Assembly: GCA_026413225.1 (NCBI GenBank)
Contig: CM048557.1
Location: forward strand, 43,779,371 to 43,843,370
Origin: Otis tarda
Taxonomy: Eukaryota; Chordata; Aves; Otidiformes; Otididae
Length of the DNA: 64,000 nucleotides
Direction: 5' to 3'
Part shown: in pieces, positions 1 through 12,806 of the stretch
Position numbering within the stretch: position 1 is the stretch's first letter
Layout: each line of letters begins with the position of its first letter
The notes under the pieces: generated by a model
What the model saw: only the letters and a program-made list of their open reading frames with translations
Told to the model about the DNA's origin: nothing
Database searches by the model: none
Made by a program: the position numbers and the translations under genes

Positions 1-2370
1 AGTAAATTTGGACCATTACCAAATGAAAGGAAGTGGCATCATATTAGGAACATAGAATGGAATGACAGATGAGATCAAAGGATATTCTATTCTTGGTTTT
101 GTCATTGACTTTCAAAAGGTAAGTATTTTCAAGTACTAACGTCTGCTAAGATCAGCAGAAAAGTTACTGCAAAATATGTGTAATATCTCTGAATACATCT
201 GCATCAATAAAACACAGAAAAAAAACTATCACTTGGGCGCTGCCCACTTCTGCAAAGAGTTGCAGCTAACTCAATGGAAGAGCTGACTTAACTTCACTTG
301 AAGTTTCTTCAAAGGAAGAAATTTGGTTAATGGCTTTTTTACTTGCTTCAGCCTCTTGGTTTCACCATGATCCATAATCTGATTTGTCCTGCACACCTAC
401 TGTTCTTTCATTTTTTCCTGCTTTCTTCTTTAACTCCAGTGTTTATGGACTCAGATTTCACATAGTAATAGTTCCTAATTCTTACTATTTTTTTTTAAAT
501 GGTTACAACTTCACAAACATCCTTGTACACTCTTTAATGCTTTCCATTTCTGGATCTCAGATCTGATTAGCATTTTCACTACCAAAAGTATGACAAAACC
601 AGTAAAATATGGGATAGAAATGGGGAAATCTGTCTTAATATTCTGAGAGTCCACTGTATGACTGGTTTCTATCAGAAAGCTGAAAGTACATCTGTTGATT
701 GCCAGTTTAGCAGAACAGCTGTGCAATTAATGCTTTTTATGATATATGATGCGTGTCATGTCCTAAATAATGAATGATTCTAAGGGTATGTACTAAGTTC
801 TTTCAACCAAGACTGAAGGCACGAGGATGTGTAGGATGACAACCTCAAGGGCATCAAAGACATGAAAAGTAAATCACTGATGCTACATTTATGCTACGGA
901 AGAACATGAATCCTGGTTTAGTACAAAGAGGAAAACAGGAAGAGGTAAAACCAAAAGCTTGACAGCTATAGGTGAGTTACACAACCTGCCAAAATTAAGT
1001 CACTAAAGCACATCCCATGAGGACCACATGACAGCAAAATAAGACAGATTTTTTTCTTTTAAATTTTATCTTGTATTTGTTTTGCTTGTACCCTGTTTCT
1101 GATCCCTTAATTTTCATCTTTTTGTGTAAATCTTGTTTCAATAGCAAGCTCTCAGTGGCACTGGCTGGCTAAGAGAGGACCCTTGAAACTACCAGGTGTA
1201 TTGTTTCTATGTCAATCAGTATATTGCATATTATGAAGGCACACAGAAGGCTTGCCTGAGCAAGCTACAGGTGCTGAGGAGTACCTACAGCACCTCAGCA
1301 GCAGTTAATGTGGATGGAGACTGCCTTACTGTCTTCTGGTGTTGGGCAATGACCACAGACAGATGGCCTCCTTCTGCAAAATGTAAGCTGCAGAAAAGTG
1401 CATCTCAAGGTCTTAGGCAAACCCCAGAATGTGATTTAAACAGAAGCAAAAAATACATCCACAATGAGCTCACACATTGGCTAACTGGAACTGGAATCTC
1501 AAGTCATAATTGACTACTTCAAGCATATTTCAGAGACCACAGCTGTCCTCATCATTTGTTTGGGGCTGCTTAATCTCCTGGTGAAGCTTTTCTACCTACA
1601 CGACAGACCTAGAGCAGAGTATGGGAATTATTGGCATTACTGGCATTACATGTAACATGGCATGAAAATTTTTTTCCTCCTTATGGCACACTTCTGCAAT
1701 CTGGCTTGCTTTTCATGTATGGTAACACTCACTTATGAATTGATATGAAAACTAAAAAGCATAGAAAAGTAAAAAGACATTCAAGAAATCAGAAACACAA
1801 CTATTCTTTTTCCATCTCAATAGCCAACACTAAAAAAAACTTCATTTGAACAAATTTTCCAGGTCACTTAATAATTTATACTCACATAGCACAAATATTC
1901 AGAAAAGAAAATAGGGACAGATAAAAAGACAAAATATAAAACCATGAAGTTACTTAGCTGACAGAGAGAATATGGAACACCTTATTTTATTATTTTTGTT
2001 AGGTCTCAAAATTCTGTGAAAATTTTGGAGCCAATATGGTTTTTCACAATTACATATAAAAACACTACCGCAGATGATCTATATAGTAAGCAAATTTAAA
2101 TATAGTCCTCTTCAGGTTATAAGATTTTGTTACAACATTAAAAATACATGTCATAAACCAGATTTAACACCTTTAGATGACCTTTAATCAGAAATGTGTC
2201 ACGCTATTCAAATTCCATCTGTCAAATGCTGTAGATACAGGTAAGTAAATATAAATGCCATTAAAGGCACACGTTATCTTACTTGGAGAAGTTCTAGCAT
2301 TGTTTTTTTTGACAGCTCCTAATCTGGATATCTTCCAGTGTCAACAAAACCTGTTCAAGCAGAATCTTAC
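1..2370 (-). other. SLC25A21: SLC25A21 intron, 5' part of the intron downstream of the exon
   Basis: Non-coding, AT-rich unique sequence beginning at the minus-strand donor GTAAGA (2365-2370) and running leftward out of the window. I looked for the next SLC25A21 exon, which in the family continues with an FQIQR-type segment, and did not find it, so this intron is longer than 2.37 kb. The open frame at 1196-1513 has no recognisable product and no splice context. Confidence 0.8.
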
Positions 2371-2419
2371 CTTGTTTTCACTACATCAAGAGGATGCATC
2401 AGGCAAATTTCTACAAGAC
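2371..2419 (-). CDS. SLC25A21: SLC25A21 internal coding exon (mitochondrial 2-oxodicarboxylate carrier)
   Basis: On the minus strand a T-rich tract ending TTTTACAG (2420-2427) is followed by 49 coding bases and the donor GTAAGA (2365-2370). In the frame with two leading and two trailing split-codon bases the exon reads LVEICLMHPLDVVKT; the flanking split codons are expected to supply Gly before and Arg after. This matches the first transmembrane segment of SLC25A21 and includes the mitochondrial carrier signature P-x-D-x-x-K (PLDVVK), whose charged residues form the matrix-side salt-bridge network. The protein is an inner-membrane antiporter that exchanges 2-oxoadipate for 2-oxoglutarate in lysine and tryptophan breakdown. 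The family is about 300 residues, and only about 16 are encoded here, near residues 25-40. It is probably exon 2; the numbering is inferred. Because 49 is not a multiple of three, skipping it would shift the frame. It is too short to appear as an open frame starting with Met. Confidence 0.93.
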
Positions 2420-2574
2420 CTGTAAAATAATAATAAAAAAGGCCTAGTAAACATTTGTACAAACAATATTTTAATTTTTATTTACTTCAATAGTTTTTTA
2501 AGTTTGAAAAGTAAAGTAAAACCCCACATGTATCACTGATGATACAGTACTTATATAGCTCGTATATAAGACCT

Positions 2575-3039
2575 GTTAGAGCAAGTCCAGAGGCGGGTCA
2601 TGAAGATGGTCAGAGGACTGGAGCACCTCTCCTATGAGGACACTCTGAAAGACTTGGGGCTGTTCAACCTGGAGAAGAGAAGGCTCCAGGGAGACCTTAT
2701 AGTGGCTTTCCAGTACCTAAAGGGGGCTGATAGGACAGATGGGAGAAACCCTTTAGGAGGGCCTGTTGTGATAGGACAAAGGGTAATGGGTTTAAAATAG
2801 AGGGAGGTAGATTCAGACTGGATATAAGGAAGAAATTTTTTACAATGAGGGTGGTGGAGCACTGGAACAAGTTGCCCAGAGAGGTGGTAGATGCCCCATC
2901 CCTGGAAATATTCAAGGCCAGGTTGGATGGGGCTCTGAGCAACCTGATCTGGTTGGAGATGTCCCTGCTCCTTGCAGGGAGGTTGGACTAGATGACCTTT
3001 AAAGGTCCCTTCCAGCCCAGACTATTATATGATTCTATA
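2575..3039 (+). mobile_element. CR1 LINE, 5'-truncated 3' end
   Basis: About 465 bp matching the last part of CR1 ORF2 and its 3' UTR. The frame from 2600 encodes [20 protein letters not shown] and then [10 protein letters not shown], the C-terminal end of the CR1 polyprotein, and stops at 2798 after a frameshift. The conserved stretch GTTGCCCAGAGAGGTGGT, the GGTTGGACTAGATGACCTTT 3' UTR box and an ATGATTCTATA tail end it. The 5' truncation is typical of target-primed reverse transcription. The minus-strand open frames here are shadows of this element. Confidence 0.95.
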
Positions 3040-3905
3040 TTAAACAAATTCTTCTGTAGTATATTGGAACTGTCAGGGATTTTAGACAGTAAATGGTGCT
3101 AGTTGTCCATTATAGTGGGGAAAATGAGGACTTAAGCTATGCAGTCAATTGAATAGTAGTTTTTGCTCAGTTTTCTGACTTAAGAACACTGGGAACGTTT
3201 GACTGGCATCATAAATAAATTCATTAACTCTTGCTGAAAGTAGCAAAGGAAGGAGTTCAGGTTGGCACTGGATTCTTTGTCATAAAAGACTAATCCCTAA
3301 AGACATTGCTGTTTTACAAGACAGTGCTGGAGGCTCAGACAAATTTGATGTTAAAATGTCAGCTGATTCCTGAGCTGGCTATCTGACCTGCAGCCTTACT
3401 CGTTCTCATCCTGTCCTGTTCTGTGCTGATGCTGATGCGTAGTTGGCTTTTCCCCTTCCCACTCATCATGAGCACCTAAATTTACATGCTGGGGACTTTC
3501 CACACGCAAAATGGAGGGTGTGAATAGCAAGGGGGGAATGCCAAGAAAGAAGAGATCTGGAAGATCCCAAATGCACCTGCCAGCATTGGCTTCAAAGTTG
3601 GTTCTGTTACTTTTTTCCACCCACCTGACACCTTGTGAAAAGTCCAGAAGGTTACCACCCATGTTTTACCCATGCTCTCTGGCATACATCAGGCAAGGAG
3701 GACCTTCAGAACTTCTCTGTATTTGCTAAAATTTTCTAGGCTTGCCTACTCCTCTGTCCATTTTGTCGATCACCCTCATTCCAAACAGCAAACATACAAT
3801 TAAAAATATATTTATCAGGACCACAGTAAAAGGGCATTTTTGAGACCTACCAATGTGCGGAGATAATAAAAAGAACTACACATATAAACTGTAAAGATAA
3901 AATTT

Positions 3906-3927
3906 TCAACTAAATATATTTAGTTGA
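3906..3927. repeat. Perfect 22-bp AT-rich palindrome
   Basis: The half-site TCAACTAAATA is followed directly by its reverse complement, with no spacer and no mismatch. The next base pair outward (3905/3928) does not match, so the symmetry ends sharply. No function can be assigned. Confidence 0.9.
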
Positions 3928-6900
3928 TTTACATGAAAGTTTTTGAAGGAAATGTTTAAACTAAACTCTTGATGTAAAATACTTGCTGAGAGTTCTAATT
4001 TAACATATACAATTTTCCAACTCTATCATTCCACTGTTACATATAAAGCTTATAAAACATAAAACTGGCCAGATAACCCCTTACACCAAGCCTCCTGCCG
4101 CTGTATTCAAATAACAGTATCAGGTTAATATTTACGACCATTGATTTGTCGTATTTTCTTTCTACTCCATGAAACATCATTTTGTTTTTCAGTTCTGGAT
4201 AAAAGAAAGACAACATAGGTGATATCAGCCAAAGAATATTAACATTAGTATTAAGAAGAGTCATTGAAAAACATGTTATTTAATATTTGTGATATTTTTT
4301 TTTCTAGAAAGCAAAAGCTGTTGTTATAGCTGAGCAGGTATATTTATTGCCTAGGAATGATTTATATTTTACTAAAATAAGGCCAAATCACATATCACAT
4401 ACACAGAGAACACAGACGAGAAGTTTTCTATCCTGATTCTGTCCCAAAACCTATAAAGTACTCCAACAGCTGCCAACAGGTGCTTTGCAAGTCAAGCTGC
4501 AGTGGAGTGTTTCAGTGCTAGCAGGGGGCATAGCCTATGAGTTTTTTCCTTTCCAACCACCCTCTTTTTCCAACTTCTTCTCCCCTTGCCCCATGGTTTT
4601 TGATCTTCTTTTCCATCTTGTTTTGGCAGATAGAGCCTACAGCAGGGGGCCAAGCATGGGGCCAGGGCTTGTTCACCCTATTCTGTTTCTGCAGCATTAA
4701 TGTCCATTTTGGGAGAAAAGTGTACAGTGCCAGAATTTGGCTCTATTTTCTTGGTCCTCATAGGATAACTTTTAATTCAGGCATTTTTCCAGCAACTGAA
4801 TCAGATGAATTCCAAGGTCTTTGGCAAGAGCTCTGTTTTGATAACTTCAGGGTTCTATTGGTTATCTGCCCTTCTCAGTCTTTCCTTTGTCTCATCATTT
4901 AATTATGCACTAGGTTTTAAATGGTGTATAGTTACTTGATTTCACCAGGAATAATGCTTCAAAAGATGCTAGGATTATGGCACAGCTCTCTGAAAAGCAC
5001 CGAAGGAGCGCACACTGTGCAAGACGCTAATGGAACAGCTACAAACACAAGCTACATTTTTCCATCTACTATAGTAGTCATGCAAAACATTACAACATCC
5101 TACTTGATAGCCTGCCCAGAAAGTGTGGTGGCCCTACTGAATTATAAGCACTCTGAGACGTGCTCAACAAAATAAAATATATTGCTCTTTCTTTAGCTAA
5201 TGTTCATCAGCTTTGTGACAAATTCAATTAGCACTATGAAAATCTAATTTGCTGAATGGCTACATCAGGGTGCAAGATATTTTAACTTGTCACGCTGTAA
5301 AGACTACTGTTTACAAACTTTATTTTGATGATAAAGTAGTTAACATAGCTACAGACAGATTGTCCAAAAACATATTCTAATTGTCCCATTGGGTCTCTTT
5401 GGTGATATCACATGTGAACTAACCCAGAGTGATTTATGATGGCCTAATTATATTTAAAACAACTCATATCCAACTAGCTGAACAAGAGCCCAAAGGAAGT
5501 ATAGGAAAGAACAATTACTAGGTCAGTCCAACATTTGTTGTCTTCTGGGTGGGAAAACATTCTTTGTGAAAACTGGATACTAACCATAAAACAAGACATA
5601 ATCAAAAATCTGTGTGTAGAAGAAATAACCAGCTGTCATCATTGACATCCTCTGAGCGTACACAAGTGGAATATCAACAACTGAGGAGGGAGTCCAGAAT
5701 TCTATTATGTAAAACATTCTGCTCATTAACTGAGCCCGTGGAGGGAATAAAATGACAGAAAATACTGACCTCCAAACCAACCCGTAGAGCATTTGTCCTT
5801 TTACAACTAATATCTTCTGGTTTTAAATGGTTTCCCATTATGGATTATGTTACATGTCCCTCTACGAGATTCAGACATAAAATTTCAAACTGGCAACTTT
5901 CATATACATCTCTTGAATGCAAACATTTTTGTGACTGGTGGGTATTTTGAGTTCCTTTGCTCTTAGTTCCTCTATTCCATCACACACACAAATGTGGCAT
6001 CGATAATCATCCAACACTGCCTGAGAATAGTATGACTCTGTTCAAAATGTGCTCTGATTATCCATCTGGCAAAAAGTGAAAGTTTGAGATTTCAGCAGCA
6101 CAGGATTATAGTTCTCCACACCTCCCCAACTGTTTCCATACTTTGTCCATTCACTGAATAGGGAGAAAAAGAATGAAATCTAGCTAATAGTACTTGCCAA
6201 ATAGCATAGATAAAAAATAGAATCCTTATGGCTTCGGTCTTCTTTAGGAGACAAATTCTTGCCGTCAGCTCTTCTTTGATCCTTAAAGCTACGAACTGAA
6301 AAGTGTGAAGTGCCTGGGATACACACTGATTTGTCTTTCAAAGAAACTTGAGTAGCTCACCCTCTACATGTTTTCTGCATAGTACACCCTGAACACAGAT
6401 TCCAACATGGATTCAAGAGACGTAGAGCATGATCCATGTATTAGTTCAGACAACCCCCTGCAGCGTAGAAGTCATTATGCATACTCCTCCTCTTGTGTTA
6501 CTCATTTCTCTGGAATAACAATCACTGGAGAAACACAACAGAAAGGAGACTAGTGTCGTAGTTCAGCCTCGATCAGGACCAGACTATGCATAGAAAATGT
6601 GGCAATAAACACATCAGGCACTGTATATTGTATAGCTGGAACAGTTGGTATTTATTTTGGCTTTTACATAGATATAGCCACAATGTAAGAAATGATCATA
6701 AATATTTTATGTGTACTATACATTTCCTTCTGAGAATATATGTCGGACAGAAAGAATCTTGTGTTGATCTTTGTATTCTAATAAAAACAATGACAAATTC
6801 CTCTCAAATCTGCTTGTCTGTTGGCTAAAACATTTTATTTCACAAAACGAAGCATGGAACCTCTTCCTTATTGTAACAGCATTATATGAAGAATAATCAA

Positions 6901-9900
6901 TGCCTGGAAAGAAGTATCCCTGCAGTCAATTATACATAGGCTAATTTCTATTAGCCTGCTGTCCCACTCCATCTTCACAGACACATAAAGCTTTTACCTG
7001 CTCTGCAAGGGTACATCTCCCCCAGAAAAGTCCACAAAACGTTAGGTTCACTGCGATATGTGTGCAGCCAAGGCCCGCTCCTGTCCTAGGGAGGCAGTCA
7101 CATATTGTGCCTGTCTCAATCGTAATGTGCGTCAAGTAGGCTCCAAGGAAAACTATACAGAGGTATGCATGGACTACGCTGGAAAAGATCTACATATTAG
7201 TCTTCACTTAATTTATTTTAACTCTTGCCCAGGATTCTATTTAGCGATGTGGTATGGGATTAACTAATGGTACTCTGGAGCTCCTCACAAACATTAATTA
7301 ACCTTTTAGGTAATGAGCCAAATCAATGCTTTCCTTAGAAAATGTGGAGAAATGGAAAGTTACTCCAAAAAGTACTCCATAATGGCAATGTTGCATTCAT
7401 GAGTCATTCTTCCTTAGAGACCTTGTCTACACTGAAAAAATACACTAGAAAACATGTTAATTAGACAAGATGTTGAATATGACTTTTCCCTTGGTGTGGA
7501 CAAGGATGCCTGTGTTTAAAAATGTGTTAGTTGATCACAGTCAATCCCAGGAGGAGCTCTTGGTTTACCATTGTTACCTCAGGCATTTCAGAAGAAGGCT
7601 TTTGCATGCCTACAGGAGGAGCTATGTCATACTCAGCATCTTGTTAGGTAACAGTGTTCTTTGTGTTCTTTAATAGATGCAACCTGTCAGCGTGGCATTG
7701 CTATCTGGAAACTGAGGAATAGCGGTGTCGGGAATAATGTGCTCGTTCTCAGTACTCAGACCAGGCAGTTCAATCTGCTCATCTTTGGTGCTGACAACGC
7801 TTACCTAGTACCTGCATGATTTCACTGCTCCCTGCACAGCTAAAGAAAGCATTATTATTACTAGATGGTAAACTGTTCAGTTCTATTGCAAATATAAGAG
7901 AAAAGTAATTATAATCTATTATTTTTCCTGAGCTTGAAAACTGGGTTATAGCAGTTAAGTGAATAAAGAGAGAAAATGGTATGGCTCTTCTTAAATAGTC
8001 ATGCTGTGAATGCAAGATATTAAAATCTAAGCTGTGATTATGCCTGTGCACACATGCAAAAACCCTTATAGCCTTTGAAAGGGCAAATTTCACCTTGCGA
8101 TAATACATGCATATACAAATATTGAGAGGTTACTCTAGTAATAAACACTTGCAATGCAGCAATAAGGAACACATTGTGAAGGTCTTAATGTTTGTTTTGA
8201 TGTCCCAGGTACTTAGTTAAAAAAATAAAGTTGTTAAAAAACCTAAGATTATTGTTATATTTTAGTTCCCTTTCTGACTTATTTTTATTGTATCTTTAAA
8301 TTGAAGATAAATGATCCTATCAAGCTATTGTATTTCCCTTTCACAGTAGTGCTACCATAATATGTGGGGTTTTTTTCCAGTCTAACACACAGCCAAGCTG
8401 ATACATATAGATTCAATGTGAGTGGAACAGGTCTAGGCATGCTAGCCAAAACCATGGGTTCTCAAACCACAATATGTAGCGATCTTATATATAGCAGAAT
8501 TCTGCAATAATTTACTAATGTATTTCTTGCCTCTGGGTAAAAAAAAATTGTAGTTTTAATGTTTAAAGTACATATGCAAACTACTCTAAATTTAGCACAA
8601 ATTTATTCATTGTTTGCTTTTCACAATGTTTTTGGCACAATCAGTCAAATCAGTATATTATGTTCATGCTGTCAGCACCTTTACACTTACTGTTGCCTAG
8701 AACACAGCTCACTGACTCTTTTAATGTTCTTCAGTTAAACTGCTCAATGCTCATTTACGTTCTCTGAGTAGTGTTTGTTGAGTAAAAACAAAGGCCATCT
8801 TCCAGTTCAATTTGAATTTTTTATCTGCTGCTTATTTTAAAATTAAAAAAATTAAGTCCTTGTTCACAGATCTACCAACTTGATTAACCTCATGTCTATG
8901 ACTTGGCCACAGAAATACTTATATATCTGCCGTTAAGCAAATCTACAACAATTTAGAGGATCAAGTTAGTTTTAAATTATGTATAGTTAAATAAATCTAT
9001 AGTAAGACTAGGAGGAAATGTCAAATCACCCAGAAAGAGTCAGTGGCTAGACACAGAGGATTTTCTGCTACATCTACATTTCCCTGTAAGAAAGGTTCTT
9101 CCAGACTTCAACGGCATACAACACCTTCATAGGCAAGCAATTCCAACTGCACTACTCATATAGAGTCTTTTTGAGGTAAAGTGCCATGTAGAAATGTTCT
9201 TTGTATGGTAAGATCTGTGAAATTTGCATTTACAGCATAGTCAAAAAGCCAGTTGACATGACCACTTTAAAATTCCAAACTTTTCATTCTACTTGATTTT
9301 AAAATACAAAACCTGTTCCAGTGGAGCTGAATACAACAAAGAGCTTGAATGTGCAGTCAAACAATGCAACATTTAGGAACTGACACAAAAGATAATGGAG
9401 CAAAACATAGCACATAACACAATAAAGGCAAATATTTTCTCTAATTTCTTAAATATTACTGAGGGAATATGGCATGTATCTCCAGAATTTATCATTTAGA
9501 ATGTTTGCTTCACCTTAATTTCAATTTAAATTCCTATTTACAAAACAAGAATAAAAAAACTGAGATATCAAACAATACTCAAAAAATACACTGAGCTGAA
9601 CTTGCAAATATTTCTGGGCAGTCACTTTTTCCAAAACTACCATCAATAAGGAGTTATTTATATAGCTAACTGGTTTTTTTTCTTTATTTAGTCTTTCTAT
9701 ATCCTTTACTGATGTTGTGTTGCCATTAAAGCTTTGACTTATAAAATAAACACTTGCAATTTACAAACTTAAGTATCTGAGTCTCTAGACACAAGTGAAA
9801 GGCTATATATTGTGTAAATTCTCCATAAATTCTTCAGCAAGTATGACATGCTATTATGTCATTCACATATGACATATTCTTTCCATCATGTGTGTCTGAA

Positions 9901-10089
9901 AAGTAAGTTTTTTAAAACATGATTGAAGGGACCACTGAGGTCAGCACTGGGTTACATGATGTTTGTGTTGCTACAGCTTTAGGTATTTCAATGCATATTG
10001 AATCAATATTCCTGCAATGAGAATGTGTAACCTATATTTTCTTTGCCGTTATAGTAAAATGCTTCTCAATAAACTTGTTTTCATAAGAC

Positions 10090-10470
10090 ATTTGCCCATT
10101 CATGTGTCCCAGAGCTGTTGTAATCTTCATTGCTAATGCTGATCTAAGAGCACGGACATTATTCTATTTCTTGACACATTTAAAGTTCTCTAATGAATAA
10201 AGCAAACAGCTTATGGCTGCTTGGACTGTCACTCGATTGCCCTGGAGGACTTTAATGTCTTTAAAATAGGCCTCCTAGTTTGTATTTAACTACCTTGTCC
10301 ACAGAGGTCTGAGGGGTAGAGCAGATCAAAGATGTGCTGGAAACATAAAAAGCAGCTGTCCTTCATTTACCTTTAATTAGCTACATCTGACCAGATTCTT
10401 TATGGCCTCTTTGTCACACATTCAACAGTCTATAAGCCTTCTGACCTGTCCTTAAGGACTGTACCAGTAC
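10090..10470. promoter_or_regulatory. Candidate conserved non-coding element (unproven)
   Basis: A unique segment richer in mixed-composition words than its AT-rich surroundings. It holds a TCF/LEF-like site AGATCAAAG at 10323-10331, a homeodomain core TTTAATTAG at 10372-10380 and a 12-bp palindrome GTCCTTAAGGAC at 10448-10459. Such short motifs are common by chance. The call is inference from composition and from the setting in a SLC25A21 intron next to PAX9. Confidence 0.2.
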
Positions 10471-11261
10471 AAGAGTTCCAACAAAATGCAAATTTAAAAT
10501 ATTAAATACAGGACTTCAAAAAAATCTTTGGTCTCACTCTGGAAATACTACCTGAGGCAGTATTATTTTGGATTTATCTGCAAAAGTTACAAATTGCTTA
10601 GTATTTGAGAGTCAAAATGCAATGGTTCCTGAGCTTAGATTTAGTTATTTACGGTTCTTTGTGTACTCCTCAACACCGCAATGAGTAAATATCACTCAAC
10701 AAGGAATCGCAAAGAAAACTGGAAAGCAAGCAAGCAACTCTTTGGCTTGTACAGTATGCTGGACTCCCAGGAGCTGTGGCACTCCTTGTACAGAAAGTCA
10801 CATACCTGCCCTACCCAGTACCGTTTTTTACATAGAGCCCATTACTTAAAGATCTCTCTACTTAGCACAGAATGCGCACCAATTTCCAGTATAACGTTGA
10901 CTAAGGAGAAAGTTCTGTCATTGCTGCAGGATAAATAAGCAGTTCTTGTATGTTACAGTCCCATAGTTGGGGCTGCACTAAATACCTGTATCATCAGACT
11001 AAGACCTTTGTGGAATAAAAAAGCTGTCTAACACAGCAGCTAGAGTGACTCAAGTTATTGGTACTTGATCACACAGGGCATTATACAAAGCCACTGAGGT
11101 GGATGGAGAGTACCTCTTCAAATTCTCTGGATTTTGGGTTAGCACCTTTCACAAAGGATTAGCTAAAAACAGAAAAAAAAACTATATAAAAGATACGCAT
11201 ACAAAGCAGAAAGGTTTCAAAAACTGATTCTGTAGTCTAAACTACCCCTTGATCTCTTTCT

Positions 11262-11642
11262 GTGTATGTAGAGAGAGACCTTGTGCTGACCAACAGGGAG
11301 GGACTGGCAGGGGACGTGAAACTGAAGGACAGCCTTGGCTGCAGCAACCACGACACAGTGGAGTTCAAGATCCACGGGGCAGCAAGGAAACTACACAGCA
11401 AGCTCTCTGCCCTGGACTTCAGGAGGGCAGACTTCGGCCTCTTCAGGGACCTGATGGGCAAAGTGCCATGGGAGGCGGCCCTGGAGGGAAGAGGGGCCCA
11501 GGAAAGTTGGTCCACATTCGAGGAGCACCTCCTCCAAGCTCAGCAGAGGTGCATCCCAATGAAAAACAAGTTGGGCAAAATGGCCAGGAGGCCCATGTGG
11601 ATGAGCAAGGAGCTCCTGGACCAACTGAAAGTAAAGAAGTAA
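11262..11642 (+). pseudogene. CR1 ORF2 remnant: end of endonuclease domain and linker
   Basis: A frame of 126 codons reading DLVLTNREGLAGDVK and then LGCSNHDTVEFKI. The second segment is the C-terminal S-D-H motif region of APE-type endonucleases, with Asp replaced by Asn (SNH instead of SDH), so a catalytic residue appears lost. The frame ends at a stop after KVKK, where related copies continue as a linker to the reverse transcriptase. The Met start is not genuine; the element is 5'-truncated. Confidence 0.9.
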
Positions 11643-11706
11643 GCCTACAGAGGGTGGAAGTGGAGACAGGTAGCATGTCTACATGGACTACAAAGAGGCT
11701 GTGTGA

Positions 11707-12528
11707 GTGGCCAGGGATCGGGTGAGGAAGGCTAAAGCCCTGATGGAATTGAATCTGGCCAGGGATGTCAAAAACAACAAGAAGGGCTTCTATAGGTATG
11801 TAGGGGATAAAAGAAAGTCCAAGGAGAATGTAGGCCCCTTCCGGAAGGAAACCGGTGTCCTGGTTACCCGGGACATAGAGAAGGCTGAGGTACTCAATGA
11901 CTTTTTTGCCTCAGTCTTCATTGATAAGGGCTCTTGTCTCGCCACCCAAGCTGTGGAAGGCACAAGCAGGGACTGCGAGGGTGAAGAACCGCCCATTGTA
12001 CTCGAAGAGCAGGTTCAGGAACATCTGAGGAACTTGAAGGTGCACAAGTCCATGGGGCCTGATGAGATACATCTGCAGATCCTGAGGGAACTAGAGGATG
12101 AAGTTACTAAGCCACTGGCCATCGTATTTGAGAAGTCGTGGCAGTCTGGTGAGGTCCCCGATGACTGGAAGAGAGGGAACATAACCCCCATTTTTAAAAA
12201 GGGGAACAAGGAGGACCCGGGCAACTACAGGCTATTCAGCCTCACCTCTGTGCCTGGCAAGGTCATGGAGCAGATCCTCCTGGAAACTATGCTAAGGCAC
12301 ATGGAGTGCAAGGAGGTGGTTGGTGACAGCCAACATGGCTTCACGAAGGGCAGATCATACCTGACCAATTTGGTGGCCTTCTATGACGGGTTGACAGCAT
12401 CAGCGGACAAGGGACGAGCAATGGATATCATCTACCTGGACTTGTGCAAAGCTTTTGACACTGTCCCGCACGACATCCTTCTCTCTAAACTAGACACGGG
12501 TTTGATGGACGGACCACTCGGTGGGTAA
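11707..12528 (+). pseudogene. CR1 ORF2 remnant: reverse transcriptase fingers and palm motif A
   Basis: A 273-codon frame, shifted relative to the preceding endonuclease remnant. It contains [16 protein letters not shown] (fingers), HGFTKGRS and [20 protein letters not shown], the last carrying the palm motif A aspartate. Compared with the copy at 40733-42408, about four bases are missing near 12495, where the related copy has an [13 protein letters not shown] segment. This shifts the frame, so the last residues before the stop at 12528 are out of phase. Confidence 0.93.
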
Positions 12529-12806
12529 GGAGTTGGCTGGATGGCAGCACTCAGAGAGTGGTGGTCAATGGTTCAATGTCCAAGTGGAGACCGGTCATGA
12601 GTGGTGTCCCTCAGGGGTCCATGTTGGGCCCGGCCCTGTTCAACATCTTTGTCAGCAACATGGACAGTGGGATAGAGTGCACCCTCAGCAAGTTCGCCGA
12701 TGACACCAAGCTGTGTGGTGCTGTCGACATGCTGGAAGGGAGGGATGCCATCCAGAGGGACTCTGACAGGCTGGAGAGGTGGGCCAGTGCCAACCTCATG
12801 AAGTGA
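12529..12806 (+). pseudogene. CR1 ORF2 remnant: reverse transcriptase palm motifs B and C
   Basis: The frame from 12558 reads [18 protein letters not shown] (motif B) and then [12 protein letters not shown], the catalytic FADD box, at 12693-12704. It stops after ASANLMK at 12806, where a small rearrangement (TGAGGCACC in place of a TTCAA-type sequence) breaks the frame. Confidence 0.93.

Larger units (their letters stand above)
3040..11261. other. Unique intronic sequence
   Basis: AT-rich DNA with no recognisable gene or repeat family. It contains a perfect 22-bp palindrome (3906-3927) and a candidate regulatory segment near 10090-10470, listed separately. Open frames of up to 121 codons (for example 4537-4902 + and 7779-8108 -) have no domain I recognise and no convincing splice context. 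Confidence 0.6.

Noticed and set aside
4037..4264. Possible upstream SLC25A21 exon because of a Gly/Arg-rich patch near CCTCCTGCC
   Set aside because: Translation in all frames fails to give the expected REASRQIVAGGSA-like segment, and the splice signals are wrong.
5580..5792. 70-codon minus-strand hydrophobic frame that might be a membrane segment
   Set aside because: Does not match SLC25A21 or another family I know; hydrophobicity follows from T-rich sequence.
6995..7050. Minus-strand donor-like GCAGAGCAG before GTAAAAGC
   Set aside because: No matching acceptor and no recognisable coding content upstream.
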